Part shown: positions 10,717 through 21,247 of the stretch, one piece after another
Position numbering within the stretch: the stretch's first letter is position 1
Layout of the letters: every line of letters begins with the position of its first letter
NCBI RefSeq assembly: GCF_020921035.1
Contig: NC_063160.1
Span: 15,961,095-16,025,094 of the forward strand
Reading direction: 5' to 3'
DNA length: 64,000 nucleotides
Source of the DNA: Rhodamnia argentea
Taxonomy: Eukaryota > Streptophyta > Magnoliopsida > Myrtales > Myrtaceae
Made by a program: the position numbers and the translations under genes
The notes under the pieces: generated by a model
Told to the model about the DNA's origin: nothing
What the model saw: the letters and a program-made list of their open reading frames with translations, nothing else
The model's database searches: none

Positions 10717-13526
10717 TAGACATGGCCAAACCGGAGCCGGGGCCCAGAACCGGCCCGTTGACTGGGCCCATGGTTTTGACCCGTTTATTTAAAAAAAAAA
10801 AAAAAAGTGGGCTCGATGGGGCAAAGAGTCATTGGGCTCTTTACCCCATGCGGGCCACGCCCACCACCACCACCCCGGGCCCTGACCCAAAAAGAGCCTT
10901 TACGGGTTTTTATATAAAAAATAATAATTTTTTTAAATTTTTCTTTATAAATACCTATCCTCCCCCTTTCATTTTTCTCACAAATCCTCTCATCAATTTT
11001 CTCAAATTCTCTCAATCCCGCTTCAATTCTCTCAATCGAATTTCCGATCAATTCTCTCAAAAATGACAAGTAGAAGCAGAAATTCCGAAAATGGCAAGAT
11101 GACTATGGGAGATTCCGAGTATCCTATTCCTGGATATGATCCTCGTGAGTATACATGTTGGGAAGACGACGACGATAATATTAACGTTGTTCCCATTCCG
11201 AACGTCGAGCACATCCCAACACAAGAAAGTCTTTATCCTCTTACTAATGTCGAAGAAACGTCGAGGGCAAATGAGCCGGAACGGAAGAGCAGAGAGAGTA
11301 CATCCGACTTGTGGCTACACTTCAACAATGTACGTGATGAAGGCGAAGGTAAGTATAATATAAATTGTAAATATTGTTCGCAAACATACAAATTTACGAA
11401 AGGAGACGGCTACGGAACATTCCATCGACATCTCATAAAAAAACACCCAACGCAAGCGGTGATCAACATTACGCAACAACAAATTTTCGGGTACGCCAAT
11501 TCTAATCTTCATCCTTTATTTCGTTACACCGATGCACTTTATAAACAAACATTAGCTGAATATATTGCCCTTGATCATGCTCCGTTTACTACTAGCGAAA
11601 ATTTTAATTTGAAATATTTGATAAATACTGTGTTGGTTCCGCAAGCACCAACTATTTAAACACAAACTTTTTCATCCTTATAAAAAAATAAAAAAAAAAT
11701 CTTTAGCAAAAATTTTTGCGGAATTTAATGTACGTGTGCATTTAGGTAGCGATATTTGGAGTGATCCTTGGCAAATTCATTCTTATATGAGTGTCACGTG
11801 TCATTGGATAGTTGACGATTTGGACTATTCAAAAAGACTTATTGCATTTTGAGTTTTTGATGGAAAAAAATTCGGCTCATAATATTTATAAAATAATTAT
11901 GCAAGTTTTAGAAGAATATAATTTGATAAATAAAGTATTTTCAATTGGTTTTGATAATGCCACCGTAAATACCGCATTTATTCCCGAATTAGAAAATATT
12001 TGCAAACCCTCTTTTGGCGGACAATTTTTTCACATTAGATGTGCTTGCCATGTTTTAAATTTATGTGTACAAGATGGTTTACGAACTCTTGACACTTCTC
12101 TCGCCCCAATAAAGGGTGCAATTAAATTTCATAGAGTCGTGCCCATTTTATGAAAGCATGAGAAAAATTTTGTAAACAATATGGGAGAAGGGCAAAAAGG
12201 TTTTCAAAAAATATTCCGACTCATTGGAATTCTACCTACGAGTTGCTTTGTCAAACTTTTGATTACAAAGATTTATTATGTATGTTTATTTCGTAAAGTG
12301 TTCCTGAAATTATTTTACTTCCGCAACATTGGGACGTTTGCAAAAAAAATTTACATTTTTTGAAAATTTTTAATGATGCTACTAATACTTTATCTAGTAT
12401 TTATTATCCTACTACGCATTTATTTTTAATAGAGTGTATTAATATTGGTAGTGTTTTTAGTGAATATGAAAAAGATATTGAATTAGATCGGACTATTTTA
12501 GTAATGCGAGAAAACTGATTGCATTATTATTTCCAAATTCCTCTTGTCTATTTAGTTGGTATTTTTTTTTATCCACGTATTAAACTAGATGGTTTACTAG
12601 ATTATTTGAATGGGTATTATCATGATTGTTTACATTTGGAAGATTCAATAGATATTTCAAATATATAAGGAGATGTTAAAGAATCTATAGTAGTATTATA
12701 TGGAGAATTTTGTACTAGATATGGTTTAAGTGATTCTGGATCTTTACAATCTATTGCCTCACGTAGCGAAGCTGGTGGTTCATTTAGTAGATGATACAAT
12801 ATGCTCAAGAGTAGGCCAAAAAAATAAAAAAAGACAACAGGTAGTACTTCCGAATTAGAAAAATATTTAACCACTCAATTTGAGCTTCGTGATGCAGAAC
12901 GTAGTACGGATTTCGAAATCCTAAAGTGGTGGAAGAGTCACTCAATCGATTACCCAGTTCTCGCCATCATTGCTCGTCGGATATTAGCAACTCATTCTTC
13001 AACGGTTGCGGTTGAACAAGCATTTAGCTTTGGAGGATTAGTTTTGGACTCTCGCCGTTCAAGATTAAGCTCGGAGTCCGTGGAAACTCAAGCTTGTGTG
13101 GACGATTGGACGAAGGCTAAATTTCGGCACCAAGAGCTGGATCGAGAACACGAATTTTTTAGTGAGGATTGTGGAGGTACCACCGCCACGGGTATCACAA
13201 CGGGTAGCGACGATTGATGATGAGGTAAGTTGGGGTTATCAAAGGTAAAAGAACTACATGAGCTTTGATTCTTCTATCCCCAAGAAGATATGTAGGCGCT
13301 TGATGATAATTCATTAAATTCAAGCTCATTCTTCCTCTCTCTCTTTTTTCCCCACATTTTATTACAATATATAATTTGATTATAATTTATAATTTATTGT
13401 GTTTATTTTATTATTTATTATTTTAAAAATTAAAATTAAAAAACGGAACCGGAATCGGCCCGGAAACGAGAACCGGCTCGGGCTGCCGGTTCCACCTTTT
13501 CGTGAAACCGGAACCGGCCACGTCTA
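10717..13526 (+). mobile_element. hAT-superfamily DNA transposon, degenerate
   Basis: Terminal inverted repeats are TAGACATGGCC on the left and GGCCACGTCTA on the right. The flanks AGTAGGGG (10709-10716) and AGTAGGAG (13527-13534) form an 8-bp target duplication with one mismatch, the length diagnostic of hAT. Sub-terminal parts are rich in GGAACCGG-type motifs. Inside, on the plus strand, lie an intact-looking BED zinc-finger end (ATG at 11063), a central RNase-H-like transposase part and a C-terminal dimerisation domain ending at 13217, separated by frame changes and stops. The element is non-functional. Confidence 0.88.
11063..13217 (+). pseudogene. hAT transposase (BED zinc finger / hATC dimerisation type), broken
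   Basis: The first open segment (11063-11659, 198 residues) carries a BED finger: LWLHFNNV followed by CKYC and HRHLIKKH at about residues 83-134. A second open segment (about 11812-12153) carries the catalytic-core signature SIGFDNATVNTAFIPELE and RCACHVLNLCVQDGL. The last segment (about 12838-13217) has KWWKSHSIDYPVLAIIARRI and STVAVEQAFSFGG, the hATC dimerisation domain. Between them there is a frame change soon after 11659, further ones after 12153, and stops such as TGA near 12517 and TAA near 12666, so the gene cannot make a full transposase. Family assignment (RICESLEEPER/DAYSLEEPER-like) is from motifs. Confidence 0.88.
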
Positions 13527-15240
13527 AGTAGGAGTGTGCAATCGGACCGGGTTTATCCGGAACTCCGACCGGACCACCTTAAAAACAGGGTCAAGAACGG
13601 GTTCCTACTCAAACCGGTCCGGGAACCGATTCCAATTTTTGGAAACTAGTTGAAATTGGTCCGATTCCCAGTTCTAGGTGAAGACCCACTTGGACCTGTT
13701 TTAGAACCGATTTTAGCTACTATTTAAAAAAAAAAATCCTATATCGCTTCTTTTGCCAACCTTACAAGTTTCAAAGTGAGTTTCGAGTTTTTTGGCTTGC
13801 AAGATTGTTGCGCGTTTAAAATCCTTCAACCGAGCCCAAATGAGGTCTCGAGCTTTGGCCCAAATGAGGTCTCGAGCTTTGGCCCAAATAAGGTTGAGGC
13901 CCAAAAGGATTATCCACGCATGAATCTTTTATCGAACTTAATTCGTTCGTTTTCCAATCGGGAGCTCTGGGTCGGTTTTGGACGGAAAACGTCAAATGCG
14001 AAGGATATTTATATTGAGAAGAGAGTCATGATACAAACTCTTGGCAATCTATCAGCCCACTTGTTCGACAATAAGACCAACTTCGACGTGCTGGGGTTCA
14101 AAGTATGACTCTAGAAGTTAATCGACGAGGCCGAACCAAATTACGGGACACAATGCCGGAATCTAATCGACCACACCGAACGGTGGATGTAGGACACAAT
14201 ACCGGAATTCAATCGACGGTCTTGGACAAGATGAGTGATGAGTACAACACCGGAATTGAATCGATGATGCTGGACTTAATGAGCAGACGCCGGAATTTAA
14301 TCGACGACACCTAACTCTGAGTATGACCCTCACCGGAATTGAATCGACGATGGGAATCGAAGGCTACGAGTTAGACTAAAAACAAGGTAAAATCTAAGTA
14401 AAAGAGTTAAGATTTATTTGTTGAGTTGTTCGAAGGGATCTTCCTGTTGAATGATCCGCGATATTTATAGAGAGCTTCTTGGTAAGCGCCCACGACTCTC
14501 CACTCCCGCACGTTCTCCCATTCTTCGACGGTTTTCATCGACGGTTCCTGGATTCGCGTGCCACTTCCTTTTCCACCTTTTGGAATTACCGCTTCTTTTG
14601 CATAACCGCTCCGGTCGTGGTTCCTTCGCGCGTCTTTTTCCTCTGCTTTTGGGAACTGCCGCTTCTGACGCGTGGCGTCCTCTTGATCTATCAGAGCCCG
14701 ATTCCGAGACGCCTAGCCGTAGGTAATCATACCTTCCTCACGCATTTGTCACGTGACTCCCTAGGGGATTTTAGGTGTCAACAAAGATAAAAAGGAGAGA
14801 TTATTAGTGGTAGTGCAATAGGAAAAATTGTACTTGTTAATTCAGCGTTTTGTAGGATTATTATTGCTTTTGGTGGATTGTAACTTCTATTATTATATTT
14901 TGGATTGTTACTTTTGATGGATTATCATTTTTATTATCACATCAAGGATTGTTGCTTTTGACGAATAATGAGTTTTATTATTCACCTTCTACTTTAGATC
15001 ATTTCATCAATACTCATATTATTTTGATGAAAAAAATGAAATCGGAAAAACAAACAAAAGAAAAACAGGTTCTCGAGTAGAACTTGGAACCGGATTGAAA
15101 AACAGGATTGGTTCCAAAACGGGTTCTAGGATAAACGGGGTCGATTCTCGTTTCTAAAAATTGGCACCAGTTATAATAGGGACGGTTTCATGATCTAGAT
15201 CTGGACCCTACACGCCTTGCCCATGCTCACCCCTACTTGT

Positions 15241-15793
15241 TAGATACAAAGAAAAAATGTGCACCACATCAACTATCGACATAACACTTTGCAATCACAT
15301 TTTCTCGTTCCCTTCCTTTCATTTTAGCACTTTGTTTCCTCTGTTATTTTCTATCATTGCATATTACGATTGTCCCTCAATTTATTTTTCAAGCTACTCG
15401 ATATAAGTCACTTTATTTCATCAGATATTTGTATCACAAGGTCGTATAACTTAAAATGCAGTTACATATTTTGATGTTGATAATATGCAAGTGCCAAAAT
15501 TTCTATTTAAGTTCCTAACTAAAATAAGTTCCCGCTATTGATATACACCATAAAAATTATAATAACAATGATTGATAGAATAGTTCCCGAATATTTTGAT
15601 GTACGTCTATAAAACCGTCTAAATTCTATTTTGAAAAGAAATGTGACTAAATTAAGATTTATAACGAGTGCCACAACTTTTGAAAAATCAATAACGACTT
15701 AGCAAACTACAATATCAAATTGTTAGGGTGACGAAAGAAGTTGACAGCTAGCCTTAGGCCCGACACTCTGGTGGTGAGAGGAAGTTCGATATT
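15241..15793. other. AT-rich upstream flank of the RING-H2 cluster
   Basis: No gene. The part from about 15566 to 15735 is the first of three related flanking segments (see 16135-16290 and 18455-18640). Confidence 0.45.
15566..15735 (+). repeat. Cluster duplication segment, copy 1
   Basis: Shares GATAGAATA, AAAACCGTCTAAA and the order of following motifs (ATTTATA, GAGTGC, AACGA, TTAGCAA, GGGTGACGAAAG) with copies at 16135-16290 and 18455-18640. It marks the unit that was tandemly duplicated with the RING-H2 genes. Confidence 0.6.
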
Positions 15794-15985
15794 GATGAGT
15801 GCGCGATTTGCCGGAGGAATTTCGAGGAAGGAGAGGGGTGTTGGGTGCCCAAGGCTTGTAGCCATGGGTACCATGAAAGTTGCATGATGCAATGGGCCTC
15901 GAGTGACAGGCTTTGCCCACTTTCTTGGGGCTCACTCCAAGCGGGGCGAGCAATTAGCGTTACGCCGATTCCTACCCATTCCTAG
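15794..15985 (+). pseudogene. RING-H2 gene copy, N-terminus lost and last zinc ligand changed
   Basis: A 63-residue reading frame begins DECAICRRNFEEGEGCWVPK and continues CSHGYHESCMMQWASSDRLCPLS, aligned with the two intact genes downstream. The final RING cysteine is a serine (CPLS instead of CPLC). The proline-rich, membrane-spanning N-terminal half is missing; no start codon or hydrophobic segment precedes it in frame. The 3' flank (CCAATTAACGGCATATCGAG) is still similar to that of the intact copies. It is a decayed tandem duplicate. Confidence 0.8.
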
Positions 15986-16134
15986 CTCGACTCTTCTAAA
16001 TTTATGGTATGGTCCAATTAACGGCATATCGAGATTTTCTTTTGACGTTCTGGTATTGGATCGGGAAAGTTCCATGGGATGCAATCGACAAGTATGCGTA
16101 CACATAACGGTAATTTTTTAGCTATGTTTTCCAT

Positions 16135-16290
16135 AGGTTGATAGAATAATTCTCAAATATCCTGATACATGTATGTAAAACCGTCTAAACTCTACTTTGA
16201 AGAAATATTTAGGTAACTTGAGATCTATAGAGCGTGCTGCAGATATTGAAATTTACAACCGCGTCATGAAAACATTTGTGTAATTTAATG
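16135..16290 (+). repeat. Cluster duplication segment, copy 2
   Basis: GATAGAATAATTCTC, AAAACCGTCTAAACTCTA, CTTGAGATCTATAGAG and GTGCTGCAGAT correspond to copies 1 and 3. It lies between the pseudogene and the first intact RING-H2 gene. Confidence 0.6.
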
Positions 16291-16591
16291 ACACAGTGAA
16301 ATTACAGTCGTATCCATTTCTAGAAGACATTTATGGGGTAATTATTCATTTGAAGTGGACATAAATCGTGGATATTATTGGAATTTCCCAGGATAGCGAT
16401 CGAGATTTTGCATGCCCATTTTAGCATTTCTTGCGAGGGGAATGTTGCTGTCCAATAGCCACCGATTCAGAAATCTTATCAAATGTCGATTAGACTAATC
16501 TAACTTCGATCTTAGTTTCCAGAAAAGACGAACACAAACAGTAGAAACACATCATCCTTCCACCATTCTTCGAAGAAGAAGGAAGCACATC

Positions 16592-17065
16592 ATGCCTCCC
16601 TCTCCCCTGGTCGCTCCGTCGCCTCAGCCTTCCTACTCCGCCGCCGTACCTCTCCAGTTCGCACCCTTCGCCTTGTATGCCATGTCGCTAGCATGTGCCG
16701 AAGTCATACTCATCCTTGTCGTGGTGGGCTATGCGTGTCTTCGCTCGCGCCGGGAACGAGCGGATCCGGCTCGCTTTGATCGCAACATCGAGCGGCCACG
16801 ACGAGGGGTCGAAGCGGCGGCCCTGTCGGTGGTGGTCGTGGCGTATCGCGGCGATGCAAGGGAGCTCCATAGCGAAGATTGTGCGATTTGCCTGGCGAGT
16901 TTCGAGGAAGGAGAGGAGTGTTGGGTGATCATGACGTGTAACCATGGGTACCATGAAAGTTGCATCAAGGAATGGCTCTCGAGAGACCGGCACTGCCCGC
17001 TTTGTCGGGGCTCCGTCCAAGCGGGGCGGACGGCTAGCGTTACACCGGCTCCTACCAGTTCCTAG
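16592..17065 (+). CDS. RING-H2 finger E3 ubiquitin ligase, ATL-like, membrane anchored
   Basis: Intronless, 157 residues, ATG preceded by GAAGCACATC, similar to the leader of the next copy. The N-terminus is Pro/Ser-rich, followed by one hydrophobic segment (about residues 27-49, ACAEVILILVVVGYACL) and a basic stretch. The RING-H2 domain is complete: CAIC, then CNHGYHESC, then CPLC. Family knowledge predicts transfer of ubiquitin from an E2 to membrane-associated substrates. The ATL GLD motif is not obvious and the usual FH before the RING histidine is YH, so this is a divergent member. It belongs to a three-copy tandem cluster. The substrate is unknown. Confidence 0.85.
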   Translation: MPPSPLVAPSPQPSYSAAVPLQFAPFALYAMSLACAEVILILVVVGYACLRSRRERADPARFDRNIERPRRGVEAAALSVVVVAYRGDARELHSEDCAICLASFEEGEECWVIMTCNHGYHESCIKEWLSRDRHCPLCRGSVQAGRTASVTPAPTSS

Positions 17066-17139
17066 TTCGGCTCTTGTAATCTATGATAAGATCCAATTAA
17101 TGGCATGACGAGTTAGATCAGCATATGGGCATGTGAAAT

Positions 17140-17320
17140 AATTAATTAATAAAAAATATTTTTATTGTCGATTTCAATTTACATCTACAACTATTTTCGC
17201 GGATGATGAAAATATTTTTCAACCATTGATCTAATAAGCGACACGAATGAATATTTTTGAAAAAATATTTTTCAAATCATTCAAAAAAATTTTTTTTTTT
17301 CACGAAATCAAAGGGAGTCA
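17140..17320. repeat. AT-rich short interspersed element, copy 2
   Basis: GATGAAAATATTTTTCA, AATGAATATTTTTGAAA and TTCACGAAATCAAAGGGA recall the element at 37880 (GTTTGTTTCACGAAAAATG). The boundaries are approximate. Confidence 0.35.
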
Positions 17321-18145
17321 AAAGGCTTGTTATTGACATCAGTGAAAAGTGAAAAGCTCCCCCGCCGGTGCAACGCGTGCGAACGATGGATATAATTTCA
17401 GACCAGAATAGCTAGACATCTTATATCCACTTATCTACTTGTTCTTTTGGCTAAGCAACCATTAACTTCAACCCTCAAACTTTTCAACAAATTCCATTAA
17501 AGCCCACGTGATTACCTAGAATTAGGATTTACCCATATGCCAAATTGAACGGGGCAGAGTTGAGGATCGGATAGGATAAGAAACCCACGAATAATTCGAA
17601 TCTAAAACCAATATCTCATTCATCCATGCAATTTTTAATTCGAGCCTTTGGATGTTCCTTTCCTTATTATTTGCAGAAGTCCATATGTGGAAGACCCTTT
17701 TAATTTTGCGCCGTATGAGTGGCCATCTTGATCTTTAGGGGATGATTCTAGGTGTCGTGTGGCTAATCCTAACCCTAATCCAAATCATGATGGTTAAGAT
17801 GATTTGCTTCTCTCGATTATGTGCGTACCTTTTTTCTCTTGATTAGTGTATGTACACTAGCGAAAACATATTGTAGCCGCGTAGGGAAGAGTAGGATCTA
17901 CTCTTGCGCACTTTTAATTCTCTTTTAAGCTGAGTTTATTCGGTTAAAAACCAACTATCCGATGTTTTCTTCTTAAAAAAAAATCGTTTGTATCACTTGA
18001 TATCCTTATTCGTGGGATATTGTTTTCATTTTCAAACGAATTATCTTGTTCTCTTGTACGAATAATATTTTCATAAACTTGGGAATTACGCATATATTAA
18101 TGTTAGTCCATCTGGATTGTGATGTGATATGAATGGCCCCTGTAT

Positions 18146-18450
18146 CCGTCGTTCAATCAGTACTAAATATTTGGTAAGGATTTCAATTCAACCCTAAAAT
18201 TTTCGATTTTTGCCAATTTCGTTCTAAATCTTTTTGCGGACTTTCAATGTAGTTCTTCCGGCAATTTTCACAGTAAATGACCGACGTGGCAATGTGTCAC
18301 ATAAGATGGTTGGTGATGACAGCACCTGTCACGTCGGTGATATCCGTCAAAGTTAACCTAAAGAAATACATTGGGATTTCGCGCTAAGGAGTAGGACTAA
18401 ATTGGCAAAATTGAAAATTTTAGAATTGAATTGGCATTCGTACAATATAT
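18146..18450. repeat. MITE-like element with long imperfect inverted ends, copy A
   Basis: Left TTCAATTCAACCCTAAAATTTTCG and TTTTTGCCAATTT are mirrored by right AAATTGGCAAAATTGAAAATTTTAGAATTGAATTGGC. The right end runs into CGTACAATATATTTATGAATAG, nearly the same as in copy B at 33793-34285 (CGTACAATAAGTTTATGA). No coding capacity. Confidence 0.55.
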
Positions 18451-18454
18451 TTAT

Positions 18455-18640
18455 GAATAGTTGGATAATTTTTAGTTATTCTTTCATCGGTCGATAGTAG
18501 GATCTCAATTATGAAGCCATCAAAACTTTTCTTCGAAGAATTATCTAGATAAGTTGAAATTTATAGAGAGTGCTGTAAATTGTTGTGAAACTTATAACGA
18601 TTAAGCAAGCTGCCGTACCAAACTTTTAGCGTAACGAAAA
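18455..18640 (+). repeat. Cluster duplication segment, copy 3
   Basis: TCGATAGTAGGATCTCAA, GTTGAAATTTATAGAGAGTG, AACGATTAAGCAAGC and GCGTAACGAAAAG follow the same order as copies 1 and 2, showing that the duplicated unit included upstream sequence. Confidence 0.55.
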
Positions 18641-18978
18641 GATTAATGAGAGTGCGATTGTCAAGTCTTTTGGAATTTCTTTTGAGATTTGGGGTAATAT
18701 CAGATTTACTCTAGTAAGTAACAATATATACAGAGAGAGATTTACATGCCTATTTTAGCACGTGGGACTGTTAATGTCCACCGCCACCAATTCAAATCTC
18801 TCATCGCACAATACTAACCCGACTTGATCTTTATCTTCAAAAAGAGACCAAATCAAGCAGTGGGGACCCCGACAACCCCATCGTTCCAACGTTCTTTAGC
18901 TATCGAACCTCGTACCCGATCGAAGCTTAAAGGCGCGCCCCTGTTCTATTCCAACTCCGAAGAAGAAACGAACACGTC

Positions 18979-19392
18979 ATGCCTCTCTCGGCCACTCCGT
19001 CGCCGCTGCCGCCGCCTCCTCCTCTTCCTCGTTTCTCACATTCATCGCTCTTCTCAACGTTGCTAGCATGTGGCATCGTCGTGGTCTACCTCATCGCGGT
19101 GGGCTACCTCTTTTGCCGTGGCTGGTGCTTCGACGGCGTGAAGCGGGCTCTCTTCTATCGCGGCATCGAGTGGCGTCGGGGCGATGTGGGGAAGTTCGAT
19201 ATCCGCGAGTGTGCGATTTGCCTGGAGTGCTTCGAGGAAGGAGAGGAGCCCTGCGTGCTCGAGACGTGCAACCATGGGTACCACGAAGGTTGCATTGAGG
19301 AATGGCTCTCGAGAAACCAGCATTGCCCGCTTTGCCGGGGCTCGGTCCGGGCGGGGCAGATGGCCTGTGTGACGCCTTCCTCCGGTCCCTAG
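18979..19392 (+). CDS. RING-H2 finger E3 ubiquitin ligase, ATL-like, second copy
   Basis: Intronless, 137 residues. A proline-rich start (PLPPPPPLP) is followed by a hydrophobic segment at about residues 28-46 (LLACGIVVVYLIAVGYLFC) and a complete RING-H2: CAICLECFEEGEE, CNHGYHEGC, CPLC, then RGSVRAGQ. The RING is about 80 percent like the first copy, while the linker between membrane segment and RING is shorter and diverged. The leaders (CGAAGAAGAA...ATG) and 3' flanks (GGCATATCGAGATTTTC) are shared with the other copies, so these are tandem duplicates. Function by family: a membrane-anchored ubiquitin ligase with unknown substrate. Confidence 0.85.
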   Translation: MPLSATPSPLPPPPPLPRFSHSSLFSTLLACGIVVVYLIAVGYLFCRGWCFDGVKRALFYRGIEWRRGDVGKFDIRECAICLECFEEGEEPCVLETCNHGYHEGCIEEWLSRNQHCPLCRGSVRAGQMACVTPSSGP

Positions 19393-19634
19393 TCCGGCTC
19401 CTCTCATCTGTGGTGATGGTCCGATTGATGGCATATCGAGATTTTCCTTTTAAATGCTAATATTGTATTCGAATATTACAGTGTTTGACTGTTTTGATGA
19501 ATGTTACACGATGATCGAATTCTCTAAGGTTATATCTTCCTCCAACTAAATTTAAATTTTGATGTAACTTAATACATTCTATGACAATTTTAAAGAATGA
19601 TTCAAAAGTCGATTTGATGCTTCTCGACTATTAT

Positions 19635-20353
19635 GGCTGCATTTGGTTGGATTTTCGGGGGTAAGTCTTTTGGGAAAATACAAAGAACTTTTTAAGTTAT
19701 AGAGTTTTCTGAATTGCAAATTGTGTTTTGTTAAACCATAATTTAAAAGTCCACTATAAAGCAATTTTGGTCAAAATAGTGCTCGGAAAAATTGTTTTTA
19801 CAAAGGACTATTCTTATTTTATAAAAGGAGAAAAGAAAAAAAAATCGGCAAAGGGCTTATGTTGTCGGCGATGGTAGCAGTCATTTGAGGTTGCACAACG
19901 TCGGGCGGCCCCCTACCGGGGCCGTGGGCCGCCTGAGGTTGCGGGACCCATACAACCCTCAACGGGGTCCTGTGACCACTGTGGGGGTCCTGTGACCACC
20001 GTGAGGGTCACGCAACCCCAAGTGGGTCACGGGACCGCGCCGGCCTATCGTCGAGCCCGATGCTAATCCCTCATCGGCCGCCTTAAGACAAAGAAAATGA
20101 ACAATTAAAATGCGGGCAAAATCAGAAAAATGAAAAAAAAAATGGTGAGGGTAGTTTTCGGAGAATTTTCTTTTACTAACCCTAGGGACAAGCATGCCGA
20201 GAAAGTTAAAAGTGTAAGACACCTCGAGAAGATCTACTTCGGGGCTTTCAGTCTTTTCAAAGCTCACTTTTCCTCGAGGTCATTTCAAATATTTTCCAAA
20301 CCACCCAAAATCTAGCCCAAAGCCCCTTGGAAAAGCCTTTTCTAAACCAAGCC
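19635..20353. mobile_element. PIF/Harbinger-like MITE
   Basis: The left end GGCTGCATTTGGTT is mirrored by the right end AACCAAGCC. TAT flanks both sides (19632-19634 and 20354-20356), a 3-bp target duplication as used by PIF/Harbinger elements, although the usual target is TTA/TAA. Second-order inverted motifs (TTTTGGGAAAA and CCTTGGAAAAG) support the boundaries. The interior has GGTCCTGTGACCAC repeated twice and then GGTCACGCAACCC (about 19965-20020). No transposase. Confidence 0.5.
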
Positions 20354-20461
20354 TATGTCTATCCTACTTGTGGAGTAATCTAATTTATTTTCATTTATGA
20401 CGTCTATAATATCCTTTGTTTTTCCCAATAAATGAGGCTTTAAGGTGATAATGATAACCTA

Positions 20462-20495
<34 letters not shown>
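20462..20495. repeat. (GAT)n microsatellite
   Basis: About eleven perfect GAT units in intergenic DNA. Confidence 0.95.
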
Positions 20496-20497
<2 letters not shown>

Positions 20498-21247
20498 TGA
20501 AGGTCGATCAATTTGAAATTGTTGGTGCAATTTGATCGAGTCGACTATTATTCACTAGTTGGAAGAGTTTCAAATCTTCCGTGGGAAAATTCTTTTGTTA
20601 ATGTAGAAATGCATCGTTTTCAATTGAAATTTGAATCCACGTCAAAAGACATAACAAGCATGATATATACTGCAAAGTAACAATCTCGAAAGCAACAAGA
20701 TAAAACTTCGAAATGTCATGGACATAAATTGATCTGTTTGATCTGTATCGTGTCGAAATATAGCAGTTGATTTTATCGGTGAAAAGTCCATTCGCCGCGA
20801 CGGAGTTTATATTGCTGTTAAAAATTTTATTTATATAGCAACATCCTTAGATATGTTATATTTTCTTGGTTTTGATGATTAAAAAAATAGTTATTAGTTG
20901 ATTATTTTCCACTTAAATTAATAAATTAAAAAAAAATCGTTTTTTTTTTCTGCACATTTTGATAGTCATCATGTCATAATTGTACCAACAAAGGCACATT
21001 CGGAAATTTCGATAATTGGAATGGCCCAATGCTCTAGCTTTTCGGCCAAGGCAAAAAAAAAAAAAAAAAAAGAAAAAAAAACAAAAGGTTCGTAAAAATT
21101 AGGGTTTGCTCTCGTGGATTTTTCCCCCAAATAGCCTTCCGTCGTCCCTCCCAGTCTCGCCTTCGCTCCCACGCTCTGCATTTTCCTCTCGCTCCGAGCT
21201 TCGACGCCTCGCGAGCTCCGCGAACATCTCCACCTCTTCCTTCAGTC

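Larger units (their letters stand above)
10711..15235. mobile_element. TAGGGGTGNGCA-family repeat, split by a hAT element
   Basis: The left terminus TAGGGG (10711-10716) is separated by the hAT insertion from the rest, which resumes as TGTGCAATCGGACCGG at 13535. The right end is TGCTCACCCCTA at 15235, an inverted match to the left. Sub-terminal parts (13540-13700 and 15060-15210) are rich in GGACCGG/ACCGG. Inside are a 25-bp direct repeat (GAGGTCTCGAGCTTTGGCCCA, about 13840-13890) and a degenerate series of CCGGAATTGAATCGACG units (about 14105-14360). No readable transposase is seen. No clear target duplication remains. Confidence 0.5.
17066..18454. other. AT-rich spacer within the RING-H2 cluster
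   Basis: No gene. It contains an AT-rich short element (about 17140-17320) and a MITE-like element (about 18146-18450). CTAACCCTAA near 17768 is only two telomere-like units. Confidence 0.5.
19393..21247. other. Intergenic region with a MITE and the VDAC promoter
   Basis: Contains the element at 19635-20353 and a (GAT)n tract. The last 150 bp upstream of the VDAC ATG carry poly-A, TAGGGTTT at 21100-21107 (a telo-box as found in promoters of growth-related plant genes) and a pyrimidine-rich leader. Confidence 0.5.

Noticed and set aside
12620-12874. 84-codon minus-strand open frame in the hAT element
   Set aside because: Antisense to the decayed transposase; no features.
17760-17785. Telomere-like CTAACCCTAA
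   Set aside because: Only about two units; not an interstitial telomere array.
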